Positions 36,419 through 48,400 of a stretch of 64,000 nt of DNA are shown piece by piece. Each line of letters starts with the position of its first letter. Positions within the stretch are counted from its first letter, which is position 1. The notes below the pieces were generated by a model, which was not told where the DNA came from, did not search any database, and saw only the letters and a program-made list of their open reading frames with translations. The position numbers and the translations under genes are program-made. This DNA is from Carposina sasakii (taxonomy: Eukaryota; Arthropoda; Insecta; Lepidoptera; Carposinidae), in contig CP053157.1 of assembly GCA_014607495.2 (NCBI GenBank), positions 7,874,001-7,938,000 on the forward strand. The letters are read 5' to 3'.

Positions 36419-36492
36419 TAATACTAATGTCAAACAAGGTGTTACACGCGTAATACTAATGTGAAATGTCAAACAAGGTGTTACACACGCGC
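36419..36492. repeat. 36-38 bp tandem duplication
   Basis: 'aatactaatgt..tcaaacaaggtgttacac' occurs twice in direct succession (about 36419 and 36452); the second copy has a 6-base insert and an extra 'ac'. The array sits just upstream of the LINE fragment. Confidence 0.75.
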
Positions 36493-36669
36493 GTTTATGT
36501 CTTTTGTTTGATCATTATCGCTGGATTATTAATAACAATAAAACACTTTTTGCCATTCAAAAATATTAATGTGGGTTTCACAGTACCTAAGTGTTACATT
36601 ATTTTTAGTAAATTAAAATTTCTGCCAAAATCTATACTGATACTATATAAAGGCGAAGATTTAGTTTGA

Positions 36670-38124
36670 TTGTTAAAACGCGCTTATCTTAGAAAGTACA
36701 TTTTCGAATTGAAAAAAATTATATTGGATAATATTTTTGTTAGATTAGGCACAGACCCAAGAGCCAAGCTTACCCGACACTATACTGAAGACATCCCGGA
36801 TATCAGCCTGTACGAGATTAGGGCTGCCCTTAAACAACCCAAAAACAACAAAGCGCCGGGCGACGATGGAATTACATCAGAGCTTCTAAGAGCGGGTGGA
36901 ACTCTGGTACTGAAGGTCCTCCAGAGGCTCTTTAATTCCATCCTGCTCGAAGGCGTAACGCCGGAAGCATGGAGCAGAGGTGTGGTGGTGCTGTTCTTTA
37001 AAAAAGGCGATAAAGCCTTGCTGAAGAACTATAGACCCATCTCGCTTCTGAGCCATGTCTACAAGTTGTTTTCAAGGGTAATCACGAATCGTCTTGCTCG
37101 TAGGTTTGATGACTTCCAGCCTCCCGAACAAGCCGGTTTCCGAAAAGGGTTTAGTACCATAGACCATATCCACACGCTACGGCAGATTATACAAAAAACG
37201 GAAGAGTATAATCGGCCACTATGCCTAGCGTTCGTGGACTATGAGAAGGCCTTTGATTCGATCGAGACATGGGCAGTGCTGCAGTCTCTCCAGCGGTGCC
37301 ATATTGACCATCAATATATTGAAGTGCTGAAGTGTTTATATAGCAATGCCACCATGTCGGTACGAGTACAGGAGCGGAGCACTGAGCCGATTTTATTACA
37401 GAGGGGAGTGAGGCAAGGAGATGTTATTTCTCCGAAGCTCTTCACCAATGCAGTGGAAGACGCCTTTAAGCTTCTCGAATGGAAAGGACTCGGCATCAAT
37501 ATTAATGGCGAATACATCACTCACCTTCGGTTCGCAGACGACATCATGGTCATGGCAGAATCGCTGAAGGATCTAAGCACAATGCTCGATGGCCTCAATC
37601 GAGTCTCCCAACAGGTGGGCCTGAAGATGAACATGGACAAGACGAAGATCATGTCGAACGTCCATGTGCCGTCCACTCCTGTGTTGGTTGGAAGCTCGAT
37701 GCTCGAAGTTGTTGACGAGTATGTTTACCTGGGACAGACGGTCAAACTAGGTCGGTCCAACTTTGAGAAGGAGGTAAATCGGCGATTCCAACTCGGCTGG
37801 GCAGCGTTCAGGAAACTAGGAAGCTTATTTGTGTCCAAGATACCCCCGTCCTTAAGGCTCGAGCACACCGGATGCGTCTGCGTGCACGTAAGCGTAGACG
37901 TGCACGTACCGCTGAGAATGATGAATATTTTTGTATTGGATAACCCATTGATCATAGAAAGCTTGAGGCTTTATAGTCTAAGAGCCAGTGTTCCGCAGAC
38001 TTACGGTATAGTAGCAAACTCCATATTGATGCCAGGTATACTGTTCACTTGCCGTTGCTGCAAGGGGGATTCACTATTCCCATCGAGGGTTCCTTTGAGT
38101 GTTGCTAGAAGTCGAAAGTTATAA
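36670..38124 (+). mobile_element. RTE-like LINE reverse transcriptase, open but truncated at both ends
   Basis: A 484-codon uninterrupted frame. Homology to a non-LTR reverse transcriptase begins near 36745 and ends near 37862. RT blocks in order: NNKAPGDDGITSELL, LKNYRPISLLS, EQAGFRKGFSTIDHI, FVDYEKAFDSIE (block A Asp), GVRQGDVISPKLF (block B), LRFADDIMVMAE (catalytic FADD, block C), GLKMNMDKTKIMSN (block D). There is no endonuclease domain upstream and the thumb/C-terminus is replaced by unrelated sequence, so it cannot retrotranspose on its own. The lack of stops over about 1.1 kb of homology implies a fairly recent insertion or a slow-decaying copy. Confidence 0.88.
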
Positions 38125-38766
38125 ATATTGATTTTCAAAACGTGATCGCAGCATGTCTGTCGTTTAGATATCTTCAAATAATAATATTTTGTGTAGAAAT
38201 ATTTAATGGCAGACACTTGTTCCGGTTCCTTCTATATGTATTGTATATAGTTTAAAAGCTACGGCAATTTTATACACATTTACGTTATTTCAGCAAATTT
38301 ACACATATGCTATGTATCTGGTAGGATACATAATATGGTAAAAGTAAACAATTAGTAGTTATGACACAATGTAACAAGTTCGCAACGTGAAATCGGAACT
38401 AACTACATCCTACGCACTTTTTGTTACATGCGCGTCGCGGCGTAAAAAGAAACAAAGCGTACAGTCAGGTACCCAAGTTATCATACCGACGAAAATTATT
38501 AAAGTTTTACCTTTCGATAATTGATAATACTAAAGAAAACAAGTTTCATGGATTAAATGGCTGGCTAATGAATAAATTTGTTGCTGTCTTTCTCTAAATC
38601 AAAATCAAGACCGTTTTAACTTTATCCTTCAAATAGTACCTATCTAGGTCTACCTATTTGTTCATTTTACAGGCAACCCAGAGCGATTTAAGACAAAATT
38701 TTTGTATCAATAGCATGTGTAAAATAAGCCATGTATGCTGGCTGAGGTCACTTACTGTATCTACAT

Positions 38767-39039
38767 ATACAGGATGTAACAAAAAGGGCATGTTAAGCGA
38801 AAAGTCACGTAAATAGCCCACTATAGAGAACCTATCCCCAAAATTTGAGACTCAAAATCACATGTTTATTTTTCCCGATAGTATGGAGAATTTTTAAATA
38901 TCTCAGGAATTTTCATACAATCTTGCAATATATAGGTAAACATGTAATTTCGAGTCTCAAATTTTGTGGGTAGATTCTCTACAGTGGGCTATTTACATAG
39001 TTTTTCGCTTAACATACCCTTTTTGTTACACCCTGTATA
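38767..39039. mobile_element. MITE, CAGGGTGTAACA family, copy 2
   Basis: Inverted ends CAGGATGTAACAAAAAGG and CCTTTTTGTTACACCCTG, with TATA on both flanks. The interior matches copy 1 at 1932 closely ('cccactata.agaacctatc', then 'aaaatttgagact', then 'tagtatggaga'). Confidence 0.85.
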
Positions 39040-42000
39040 TGTAAATATATTTTAAACCGGAAATTAAGTAAAGACGTTCACTTTCATGTTGTTTTATTCA
39101 GATGCTAGATCTGGCAAGGTGGTTTATCTGATAAACTTAAAACTATGTACGAGTATTATGATGTCTGAGGCAAGTAACATAGGACTTGTTACCTATATAA
39201 TTTCGGTCGTTAAAAACTTTAACGTTTTTACAGTAATTTATTAGTAGAAAGTAATTTATTAGCAATCATATTTCACTAAATATTTAAAAAACATCAACGT
39301 ATTAAAAAGTTTGTTGTTTATTTATTAATAGCTGACCTCCTTTTTAAAATTTTAGTGGGTTCCGGGCATTAACCTGGTAAATTTCCAACGAAAGTTTGTA
39401 TAAAAATAATAGTTAGAAAATGCTACCAGGTATATCTTACATACACATCAACCGTGTGCAGCACATTGTTGAACGTAGGCCTCCCCAGGGCTCGCCACAA
39501 GGCTACTGATATAGGGGGGTTTTTGCCCATAGATGAAGTAAAATAAAAAAAAAACGCAAAAAAAAATCTTTCAGTCGATTACTGGTAAATTCATTAGGTA
39601 GCATTATAGCGTTATTTTGACCGCAGAAATAGATAATATAAACGCGGATATAAGAGGTATTTGAACGGAAAATAAACAATTTATTAGTCAACCTATCAAA
39701 TTATACATACATTCCAATGTATTAAATCTGTACCCTAAAAACAATTGGTTTAACCTCGTATTCGTGTGGCATTGGTATACCGTGATATCGAGCACGTATC
39801 CGTGACGTCATGCAGTGGGTGGGCCTTTCGGACCACACAGACAAACGGACAAATAACTTTTACAATTATCTGTACCGGTTTCTCTAACGCACACGACCTT
39901 GGCCGTTACATGAATGTCGATTAAATAACTACTTACATTAATATACTATATCATGTACGTTATGATTATGAAAGATATTTTTTTGTCTAACTATCGATTT
40001 AGTAAACTAAGGCATACTTAGTTGCAACAAGTTTTTTGTTACTATAGATTTAAATTTATCCGTGAATGAGTAGATTTAGATACCCCTTCTTGTACCAAGG
40101 CCTTTTATCCAGGAATATAGGTATACCTATGTAACCGTAAAAAGAACTTAAACGTCTTGTTTGTTGATCGGGGATAAAAATTCCAGATTTATTTATTATT
40201 AACTGTTACGAATGTTGCACATAATTTATAGATAATTGAAATAATTTCTGGTAATTAATAGAGCTTCTGTCATAACTAGTACCTAGAAGAAAAAGGTCGT
40301 CGGTTGAATGTGGAGCAACCCGTATGTAGAAGTATATTAAAAGTATGCTGGCAGACGAATTTATGTAACAGTGTAACTTTGACAGGTATATTTTATGTGT
40401 TATTGGAAGGTTATTGGCGTTACTGCTGATACATAGTACCTAACTATATTTGGTAAAATTAACGTAGGTCAATGTATTTTGTAATCGTGTTTGGTTCATA
40501 TCATATTGCGGTTAATTTCCGTTTTACCTAATTACATTGTCCTAAAACGGTAGATATTAAGAGTGTTAGACGAAATTAAGAAAATTTATTGGCAACACCT
40601 ATTTCTTTCTTGTAGTAGCTATTTCTGTTGTAATTAAAAACTTTAAAAGTACCTTTTACCGAAGAAGTGTCTTTTAGATTTAGAACTTTGTAATAAATTT
40701 TAGATGCCGCTTTTATAGTAAAACAATTTCTTTATGTAGATAAATATAATTTAATTTCCGAAAATATTTCAATACTCAATACTCAATAATTTATTGCATT
40801 CGGATCTTAATTAATAATTTACATATAACATATGACCCTGTTGGGCACAGTAACATGTATTTAGTGTGGTAGGCAGACTAAAGCATTTCATAGTTAATTT
40901 CGGGTTCGTTTAAGGTTCAATTTTAACTGTACCATTCGTCATGTTAATTATATTTTTTTATTTATTTATTACATATTATCATGTACCTACTTTTTGTAGT
41001 AGGTAGTATATTTATAATATTTTATTCATTTTTAATTTTAAGTCACGATTGAAATAATATTTTTGTGTAGGTAAGTATGGAAAGGAAAGATAGCAAATCA
41101 AAATGTCAATGTAATAAAGTAATTAAATCAAATTAAATTTCATGACTAGCTTACACAAAATGCCAAGTGCGTCTAGTCGCACCTATTTAAAATGTTTGAT
41201 AAATACTTGGGTGTTAAAGGAAGTCCAAATGCCAGTCTAGTTTTTTTTTGTGCATCTCAGACAAGGAGTGAATGCAACAACCTTGCAACATGCGACATTC
41301 CTGTTCAATAGGTCTGATTAGAATTGAGTATTCTACTTGCATTATTATATATAATAGATGCGTGGCGCGATAGGTATCCGAGTGGTAACCGTACCGTATT
41401 ATTATGATAGGTATTCTATGAAATGAATTATATCCTGTACTAATGTAAACGTGGCTATGAGATCTCCTTGACGATCGATGCTGCAATAATAATAATTTAT
41501 TGACACAAACTTATCACACAAATACAAAGGTTGAAATCATATTTTTTGGCATGTATAAGTAGTTTTATTGTAAAAGTTCATTTTCAATTCAGGCTACCTC
41601 ATTTCGGGAATACATATATCAAAACCCTAGATACTTATGTGAAATTACTGCGTTTTTTGACTCTACCTCTTGTCTTTAGTTCCTATGTTTTTAGTGGACA
41701 TTACATGGCAATAGAGTTGTTCTATAATATCTTCGGATATGTTAATTATTTAAGTAAACCGTGGGAAATAAAGGGCCCAATATCTAGAAAAACAGTTTTA
41801 ATTCACACGATAAATTCCTAAATCAGACATATATTACAAATTCATAGCTCTATTGTTTAGTTCGGTACATGCATACTCGTTATTATATACCTATTTGAAG
41901 TTCTGTAGCTTATATACATACCTGGTACTACACCCGAGTCATAGTAGGATACTGCTGGGACATGATCCCTACCAGTCATCCTATAAAAAGTCATATAACT

Positions 42001-43810
42001 CTGTTTAACTCCCTCATGCGAGAATATCCCAGCGCAACTGGGATGCACAGGTCGCGTAGTTTTAAAAACTTTCGGTTGTGCGCCTTAAACGCACGCTACC
42101 TAGCTCGGTGAAGATGGCAAAGCCCTTCAGGCTACCATCATTTGTAATTCAAAGAAAAAACCCCACAGATAATAATAAATACATACATACATACTTATAG
42201 ATTAGGCTGTGTTTAAAAAAATGGGGCAGTCTTAACTGCAGGTTCGTGATAGAGATCCTACTACAACCACGTTTAGTATAACGGAGTCAGATATTAAAGA
42301 TTAGTGACAAGTTGCTAGCTATCAGGTAAAACGACTCGATTTAATTATCCACGTCACCATGTTGATCGTATAAGTGCACCTATAACCTTATGCAAACATT
42401 ATTGAGAAAATTTAATTAACGCTTTTAAACATTATGCGAACTTTATTGTGTAAAATAAGGCCATTTAAAATCTTATACGAAATTTTTTGCAAGAACTTAT
42501 TTTCACACTATAGAATGCCTATTTCGGATGAGTTGACTGCAGAATTTCCTAAATAGGGAAACTACGTTTTTAAATTTATCTCCCTCTATAAATAGATTGT
42601 ATAAATAAATCTCTATCAACCCAATTACTGTAGATAGGAGAAAACTGATTTATATTCACTGCATAGCGAGAGCATGGCTATTCGGAGACATTTCTAATGT
42701 TGCGTAACATTATCCTGCATACATTTCAAAACATGTTCAGAGGTTAGTTACAAACAAACTCTTTATTAAATATAGCCTATAAAACTACACATTTTTAAAT
42801 AAAAGTAATTTGTTTAAAAAAAATGTTTGTCGCTTATGACTTACCTACATACCAAACTCTTGATATAACTAGCTTGTTGTAACTTACTTAAGTATATATA
42901 TAAGATGAAAATTAAAAAAGCCTGCATAAATTTTCTATACTATACCTTTGACTATACCTACATAGAATGTCAGATATGAAAAATATTCAGATTTCTCTAC
43001 CATGGGCGTACCTAATTCCGACATAAATGGAAAATGACACACAATGGGCCTTCTTCAAAACGTGATTCATACATTATTATTAATTTATTACATTGCTGTT
43101 GACAAAACAAGTGACACTGAGGGAAATGCGAATAAAATTGTGTTCATGTGTTGCATATTTGAGATGAGTAGAGAAATCTCGACAATAATGCATTTTAGTG
43201 CAAGATGCATTGTGTATACCATTCTATGAATCCTATAAGTTATGAATGCATTTATGGTGCAATCATCAATTTACATGCATACGTCCTTTGGTCTGATAAA
43301 TGTAGGCAATTAGATTACAAATCGCCTGACAAACTACCTATTTAACGTTGCACATTTGATTTTTAACTAGCGTGTTGATTCCCTTAGGTTGACCATACAT
43401 GCTTCACTCACCTACTCGTAGTAATGTGAAATGATTGATTTAGGGCCTTAGGCAGGTGTTCCTTCGATTTTAATATTCCGATGAATAATAGGCATTTCGA
43501 AGTTTATAGACAAAATACTCCGTCCGTTAATTATACGGTTACCTATATTTCTTAATAAAGATTATTAATGATAATATGCCTATTTCATAAACATAAAACC
43601 AACTGTACTTCTATAAAAATATTTGCATGTCAGTAGGTACATTTAAAAAAGCCACCCAAATGGAAGTGATTACGGTTTTGCAACGATTATCTAAGTTATT
43701 TAACTAGGTACTGTATTGTAATGATAAATGATCTTTTCCTTTTAATAATCCAAGAAAATTACATTACTTCAATTCATTAATTAATCAATATAGAAATGAT
43801 TGCTACATCT
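39040..43810. other. intergenic DNA, upstream of second yellow gene
   Basis: No supported gene. A short RTE-type tail, 'gaacgtaggcctccccaggg', occurs at 39473-39495. Segments with 'actcaataatttattgcat' (about 40779) and 'ataataatttattgacaca' (about 41491) look like reverse-oriented LINE 3' ends. Short ORFs (41214-41486(-), 41531-41821, 43044-43229) have no family features. Confidence 0.4.
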
Positions 43811-43816
43811 GACGGT

Positions 43817-44001
43817 CAATAATGGCAATACCTAAACGGTATCTTGTGCCGATGGTAGAATACATCAGCTTCAATCAGCTGCATCTCCTTTCAATAATGG
43901 CAACACAATAATGGCAATACCTAAACGGTATCTTGTGCTGATGCTGGGCTTAATCAGAATACATCAGCTGCAATCAGCTGCATCTCCTTTCGTGGATGTC
44001 C
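43817..44001. repeat. 89-bp tandem duplication
   Basis: 'caataatggcaatacctaaa' starts at 43817 and again at 43906. Each copy is followed by 'cggtatcttgtgc', 'gaatacatcagct' and 'caatcagctgcatctccttt'. A 12-base partial unit lies between the copies, and the second copy has a small insertion. Confidence 0.85.
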
Positions 44002-44218
44002 ATAAGATTTGACTAAGGAATTTAGGCATTCTCTTTAGGCAATGTGTTCGCAAATTGCTACTAATCATTTACACCCGGCGTCGCTATGCTAAACGTAGCT
44101 CTCGGATCTTCATCGTGATCCGGCAGTTCTGGCTACCCCAGTTTAGGAACGCAACTGTGTGTATAGGTTAGGAAGCCTACCGTAGTACTACTTTATGACC
44201 ATCTAAACCAGTGGTTTC

Positions 44219-44394
44219 CAAAGTAGTCCAGGTGGACCCCCAGGGGTCCACAGGACACTTGATGGGGGTCTACGGTGGCGTGAAAAATAGGGGTTCACAA
44301 TTAATTTGTAAGTGGTGTAGGCCTGTAGGGGGTCCACCAGAACCAGTTAACTTTTAAAAGGGGTTTATGAAAAAAAAAAGTTTGGGAATCCTTG
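44219..44394. mobile_element. hAT-type MITE with exact 8-bp target duplication
   Basis: 176-base element. The left end CAGTGGTTTCCAAA and right end TTTGGGAATCCTTG are imperfect inverted repeats of the hAT 'CAGTGGTTCCCAAA' type. Exact 8-base direct repeats ATCTAAAC flank it (44211-44218 and 44395-44402). The interior has inverted GGTGGACCCCC/GGGGTCCACC blocks. No transposase. Confidence 0.9.
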
Positions 44395-44597
44395 ATCTAA
44401 ACATGGGGTTCGATTCCTACTAAGTACTACGTACATCTATGATGTTTATATAGGTACTAAGAAGATCTCTAAGAAGTTCCGGAAAGAAATAACAAAAGAC
44501 ATTACATATTATACTTTTTTCTTGTCAGAAATATTTTATTGGGAAACGGTTTAGGAACATATACCTATTACAAAATTCATGAATGACTTTGTCAGAG

Positions 44598-44700
44598 ATC
44601 ATCATCATCATTTACAGCTCTGGGAAGTCCACTGCTGGACATAGGCCTCCCCCAACAACCTCCACTCCAACCGGTCGGAAGCAGCCTGCATCCAACTGAC
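44598..44700 (+). repeat. RTE-type 3' tail repeat
   Basis: It starts with an ATC microsatellite, followed by 'agtccactgctggacatagg' and 'cctccccca'. This is the high-copy lepidopteran RTE-LINE 3' region, also seen at 50716, 52650, 60598 and, reversed, at 29790 and 63635. Confidence 0.7.
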
Positions 44701-45084
44701 AGAGATATCACATGCTAAAGAAATAACGTGTACCTAATTAGCCAAATTACAACATGCTGTTCGTGCATATCGTTGTTACAAAATGACTAATGTAGTCACA
44801 AAGCCTAAATAAAACAGGCATTAGAAAATATTGTATGATATTATGAATTAAAAATTATATCACATTGTAGGTAGGTATTATAGTCGGAAACGTCCTTGAA
44901 CTAATAAGTAAAAGTCGGCTGAACGAAGTCACGACAGGCCATTGCCGTGCTTTTGTTTTTGTGTCAAGTCATCTGCCTCTACGGGTATAGGAGCAATAGA
45001 GACTGACAAATTGATGTGGTAAAGTATATCGCAGAATACTAATTTTCTTATCTTTTAACGATGTGCTAGATCCCTCTAACTCGT

Positions 45085-45290
45085 GTGGTGTTCGTAGAGT
45101 AGAATAGCAGCCCCCATGTCAGCCTGTGGGTATCATAAGAGGCGATTATGGGATTTTGGGAGGTGGGCAGCAGCGCTTCCAGTGTTAATAATATAGTCCG
45201 AAAATCAAAGCAAGGCCCCCTATTGCAGTAGCCTTGTGTCCAGGAGTAGGCTTCCGATCAGCAGTGGTCAGCAATAGGCCGAGGTGTATC
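45085..45290 (+). repeat. interspersed repeat (RTE-like 3' tail), copy 2
   Basis: Diverged relative of 29580-29840: 'gagtagaatagcagc', 'gggtatcataagaggcgat', 'tatagtccgaaaatca', then 'gatcagcagtgg'. Confidence 0.7.
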
Positions 45291-45472
45291 TAAAGATCCC
45301 TCTATGCTATATACCAAAGATATCCAGCCATTTTGTAGTAGAATGGGATCATCAGATAGGATTTTGGTTTAAAGTAGGTTATGATAAATTATTATAGTAA
45401 ATTATACTTTCTATCTCCTCATAAAAATGTTACAGCAAGATCCTCATTATTATTTATTTACAGGTCACAAAT

Positions 45473-48400
45473 ATGGGAATGCGTGCAATATTGTTGTGCG
45501 CCTGCCTTGCGGCAGCGAGTGCTACGTTAGAAGTCGTGAACCAATGGAACCTACTGCAGTTCGACTTTCCGCCCGATCCGGTGCTGATGGAGAGGTTCCA
45601 GCCAGAGAACACCGTGCCCACGGGGCTGGAGATCGGCTGGGACAGGATCTACCTTGGCGTTCCGAGGTTGAAGGCTGGAGTGCCGGCCACCGTCGCCTGG
45701 GTGCCGAGGAGTTTGCCTCCTGGTGTCAGTCCCATACTCCAGGTAGGTGAATTGATATACATTACGAAAGTGTACAATTTACTCTTCTGACGTCAAATAC
45801 TTAGACGCAGTACGAGAACTTTTGATTTTAATATCAGCTGCTTACAGTAATAATGAGTCTTCGCTGCGCTCTGAAGCGAAGATTATCATTAATCTAAGAT
45901 CAGCTGTTCACTATGGGTGCGCCCACCACCGGGCCCTACACCCTCCACTGACCCTCGGATCTGATAACTTATAACTGCGACAACAGGCACTTGCACTAAC
46001 TACAATCTTGCATGCTAGGTGCTCGGGTCTGGTTTCTCGTGGCGATTATAGTTAGTGCAAGTGCCTGTTGTCGCAGTTATGTGTTATCAGATCCGAGGGT
46101 CAGTGGAGGGTATAGGGCCAAGGGGTGGGCGCACCCATAGTGAATGTTTGAACTTCCGAATTGTAACGCCTAATACAATTTCATTAAGATCAGCTGCTTT
46201 ATATAAGGTTGATTATGTAACAAAACAACTATGCTTAAAGAAAATAAACGTTAACTATTTTTAGTTAAAGTGATTTGAATGCCTTACCAAAATGTGGAGT
46301 AGTAAACCTGTGTTATAATGAAACACCTTTACTTATCTATTTAAGCATAGACTGGTTAAGAAAAGGTCACTTAGGAAATGTCGTGATAGGCCATACCTGT
46401 GACTTTGAAAGTCTGTGTTCAATCCCTCAGTTAGATCCGTTAATATCTACTAGAAAATCTTTAATCATAGTCTTTTTTCGTGTCTGGTACAAACCTATAT
46501 TTTTAATCCTTTTTAAAGCGTAAAATGCCTTACGCTTATGGTACATAACTAGCCATAATGTATATAATAATAATATTTATATATTTCAATCATAATTATA
46601 GATTATATCATATCATCATATAGGACATAATAAAAGTATTTAGGTCAAGTAAATAAAACATTTGCTGTAATAACGATAACGCCAACAATCTAAGGGAATC
46701 GACAAGATAAACGATAAATAAAAACATGTTGTATTTTATCTCCTGTGTATTTAGTATTTAGCAATAAAGTGTAATTTATATTTTAATTCTAAATCTATCT
46801 ATTTTCCCACCACTATTATAGCTACAACAGCCAGGTGGATTTGGTACGAGTTACACAACTAAAGGTTTATAATTTACTACAATATTCCTGCCCAAGTAGG
46901 TTTTCCTATCTCACCAGATCTAACAGTCTAAATTAATTTTAACTATTTACATCGAAATATTTTATTAATTAATGGATTCATAATCAATCATTATTAATTT
47001 ACTTTGGTTTTATCCGAGAGCTTATGTTGAAAGTTAAGTAGTGTTGATAGTATTATATAGTAAATATCATGCCATTTAAATATACTTATATCTAATTCTC
47101 ATATCATACGTATCTATTAATTGTGTGCAGTCCTAATGACAATATATCTATAAACTAGACTATTTTCATAGAAAGAAAATCTATATGAAATATGTTGTTT
47201 AAATATATTAAATGAAATAAAACATCCCAAATACTGCATATGCACTTGCCCTAATCTACCTTTATCTACTAATTCAATTGCTAGTAAATGTTACGTCCAG
47301 CTAGTTCTACTACAATTACTTCACTAGATTTAATACCAGGCTTACTTGAACTATCAATTTCAGTGTCGACCAATAAGTATACCACACCAACTAAGTTACT
47401 GGTCCAATTACTTTTATGACTTCGTCCACAGAGATAATGAGTGTGATCTAATATAATTGAATTTTTGTGAACAAAGCAATACCTATACGAGTACTTCTGT
47501 CTGTGGTTTATATTATGTATATCTAAGAAACAAAAAATACATAATTGAATTCGTGACAGGTAATTTTGTTACTTGGTATTGCTCGATATGTCAAATCGGT
47601 GTCTAGTGTGAAACATGTAACTGTTATGAATAGTACACATAATCATATCATCAAACACTCTTTCCACCAAAATCCGTCCCGTGGGTGATAGGTAAACTTC
47701 ATGTTCTCTAGTCCTAAAATAGGTGTGAAGACATAGATAGAAAACTTAAACGCATAGGGGAAAGAGTGAAGGGCATGCCACGATGCGGTGTGTTGGCAAA
47801 AGGCCTTGATCCGAGCGGACATAGAATACAGGAAACTGGCACAAATGTCTTCATTGCACACTAATTACTCGTATTAATATCTTGTAGATTTGCTGATAAT
47901 GTAGCTGTAATTTGATATTGTAAGTTTAATGACGATTTCTTAGGGTATCAGTCTACGACACACGAGCATCTATACCTTAAAAAGTTCAGACAATCTCACT
48001 GTTAACTACTTCAGTTTTTAACATTGTATCGTTCGATATCTTCGAGTCTAGATCTGAGTTTCTTTATGTATTTTATCGCTCTTATGTAATCTAAAAGAAT
48101 AAGCCTCGAACTTGAACGTGTCTTCTTGAACTTTTGCTATCCTTATGTTTAAAAAATAATTAATGTTGTGCTTGGGAAATGATTTTTAGATGGCTATAGC
48201 TGGAAGTTTCAGGATTTTGACATTTAATAAAATGATCAATAAGTGCGTGCACGTGCAATCACAAAAAACACGCCGCAATCATGTGTTTAATTTTTGCCTC
48301 ATTATGTGGTTCTGACATGTGTGAATGTTGTGGTTACTAACATTATCCGCTACTATGTTTATGGGAATGTAGGATTTGTATTCTGAAGCGATGCCTCGTA

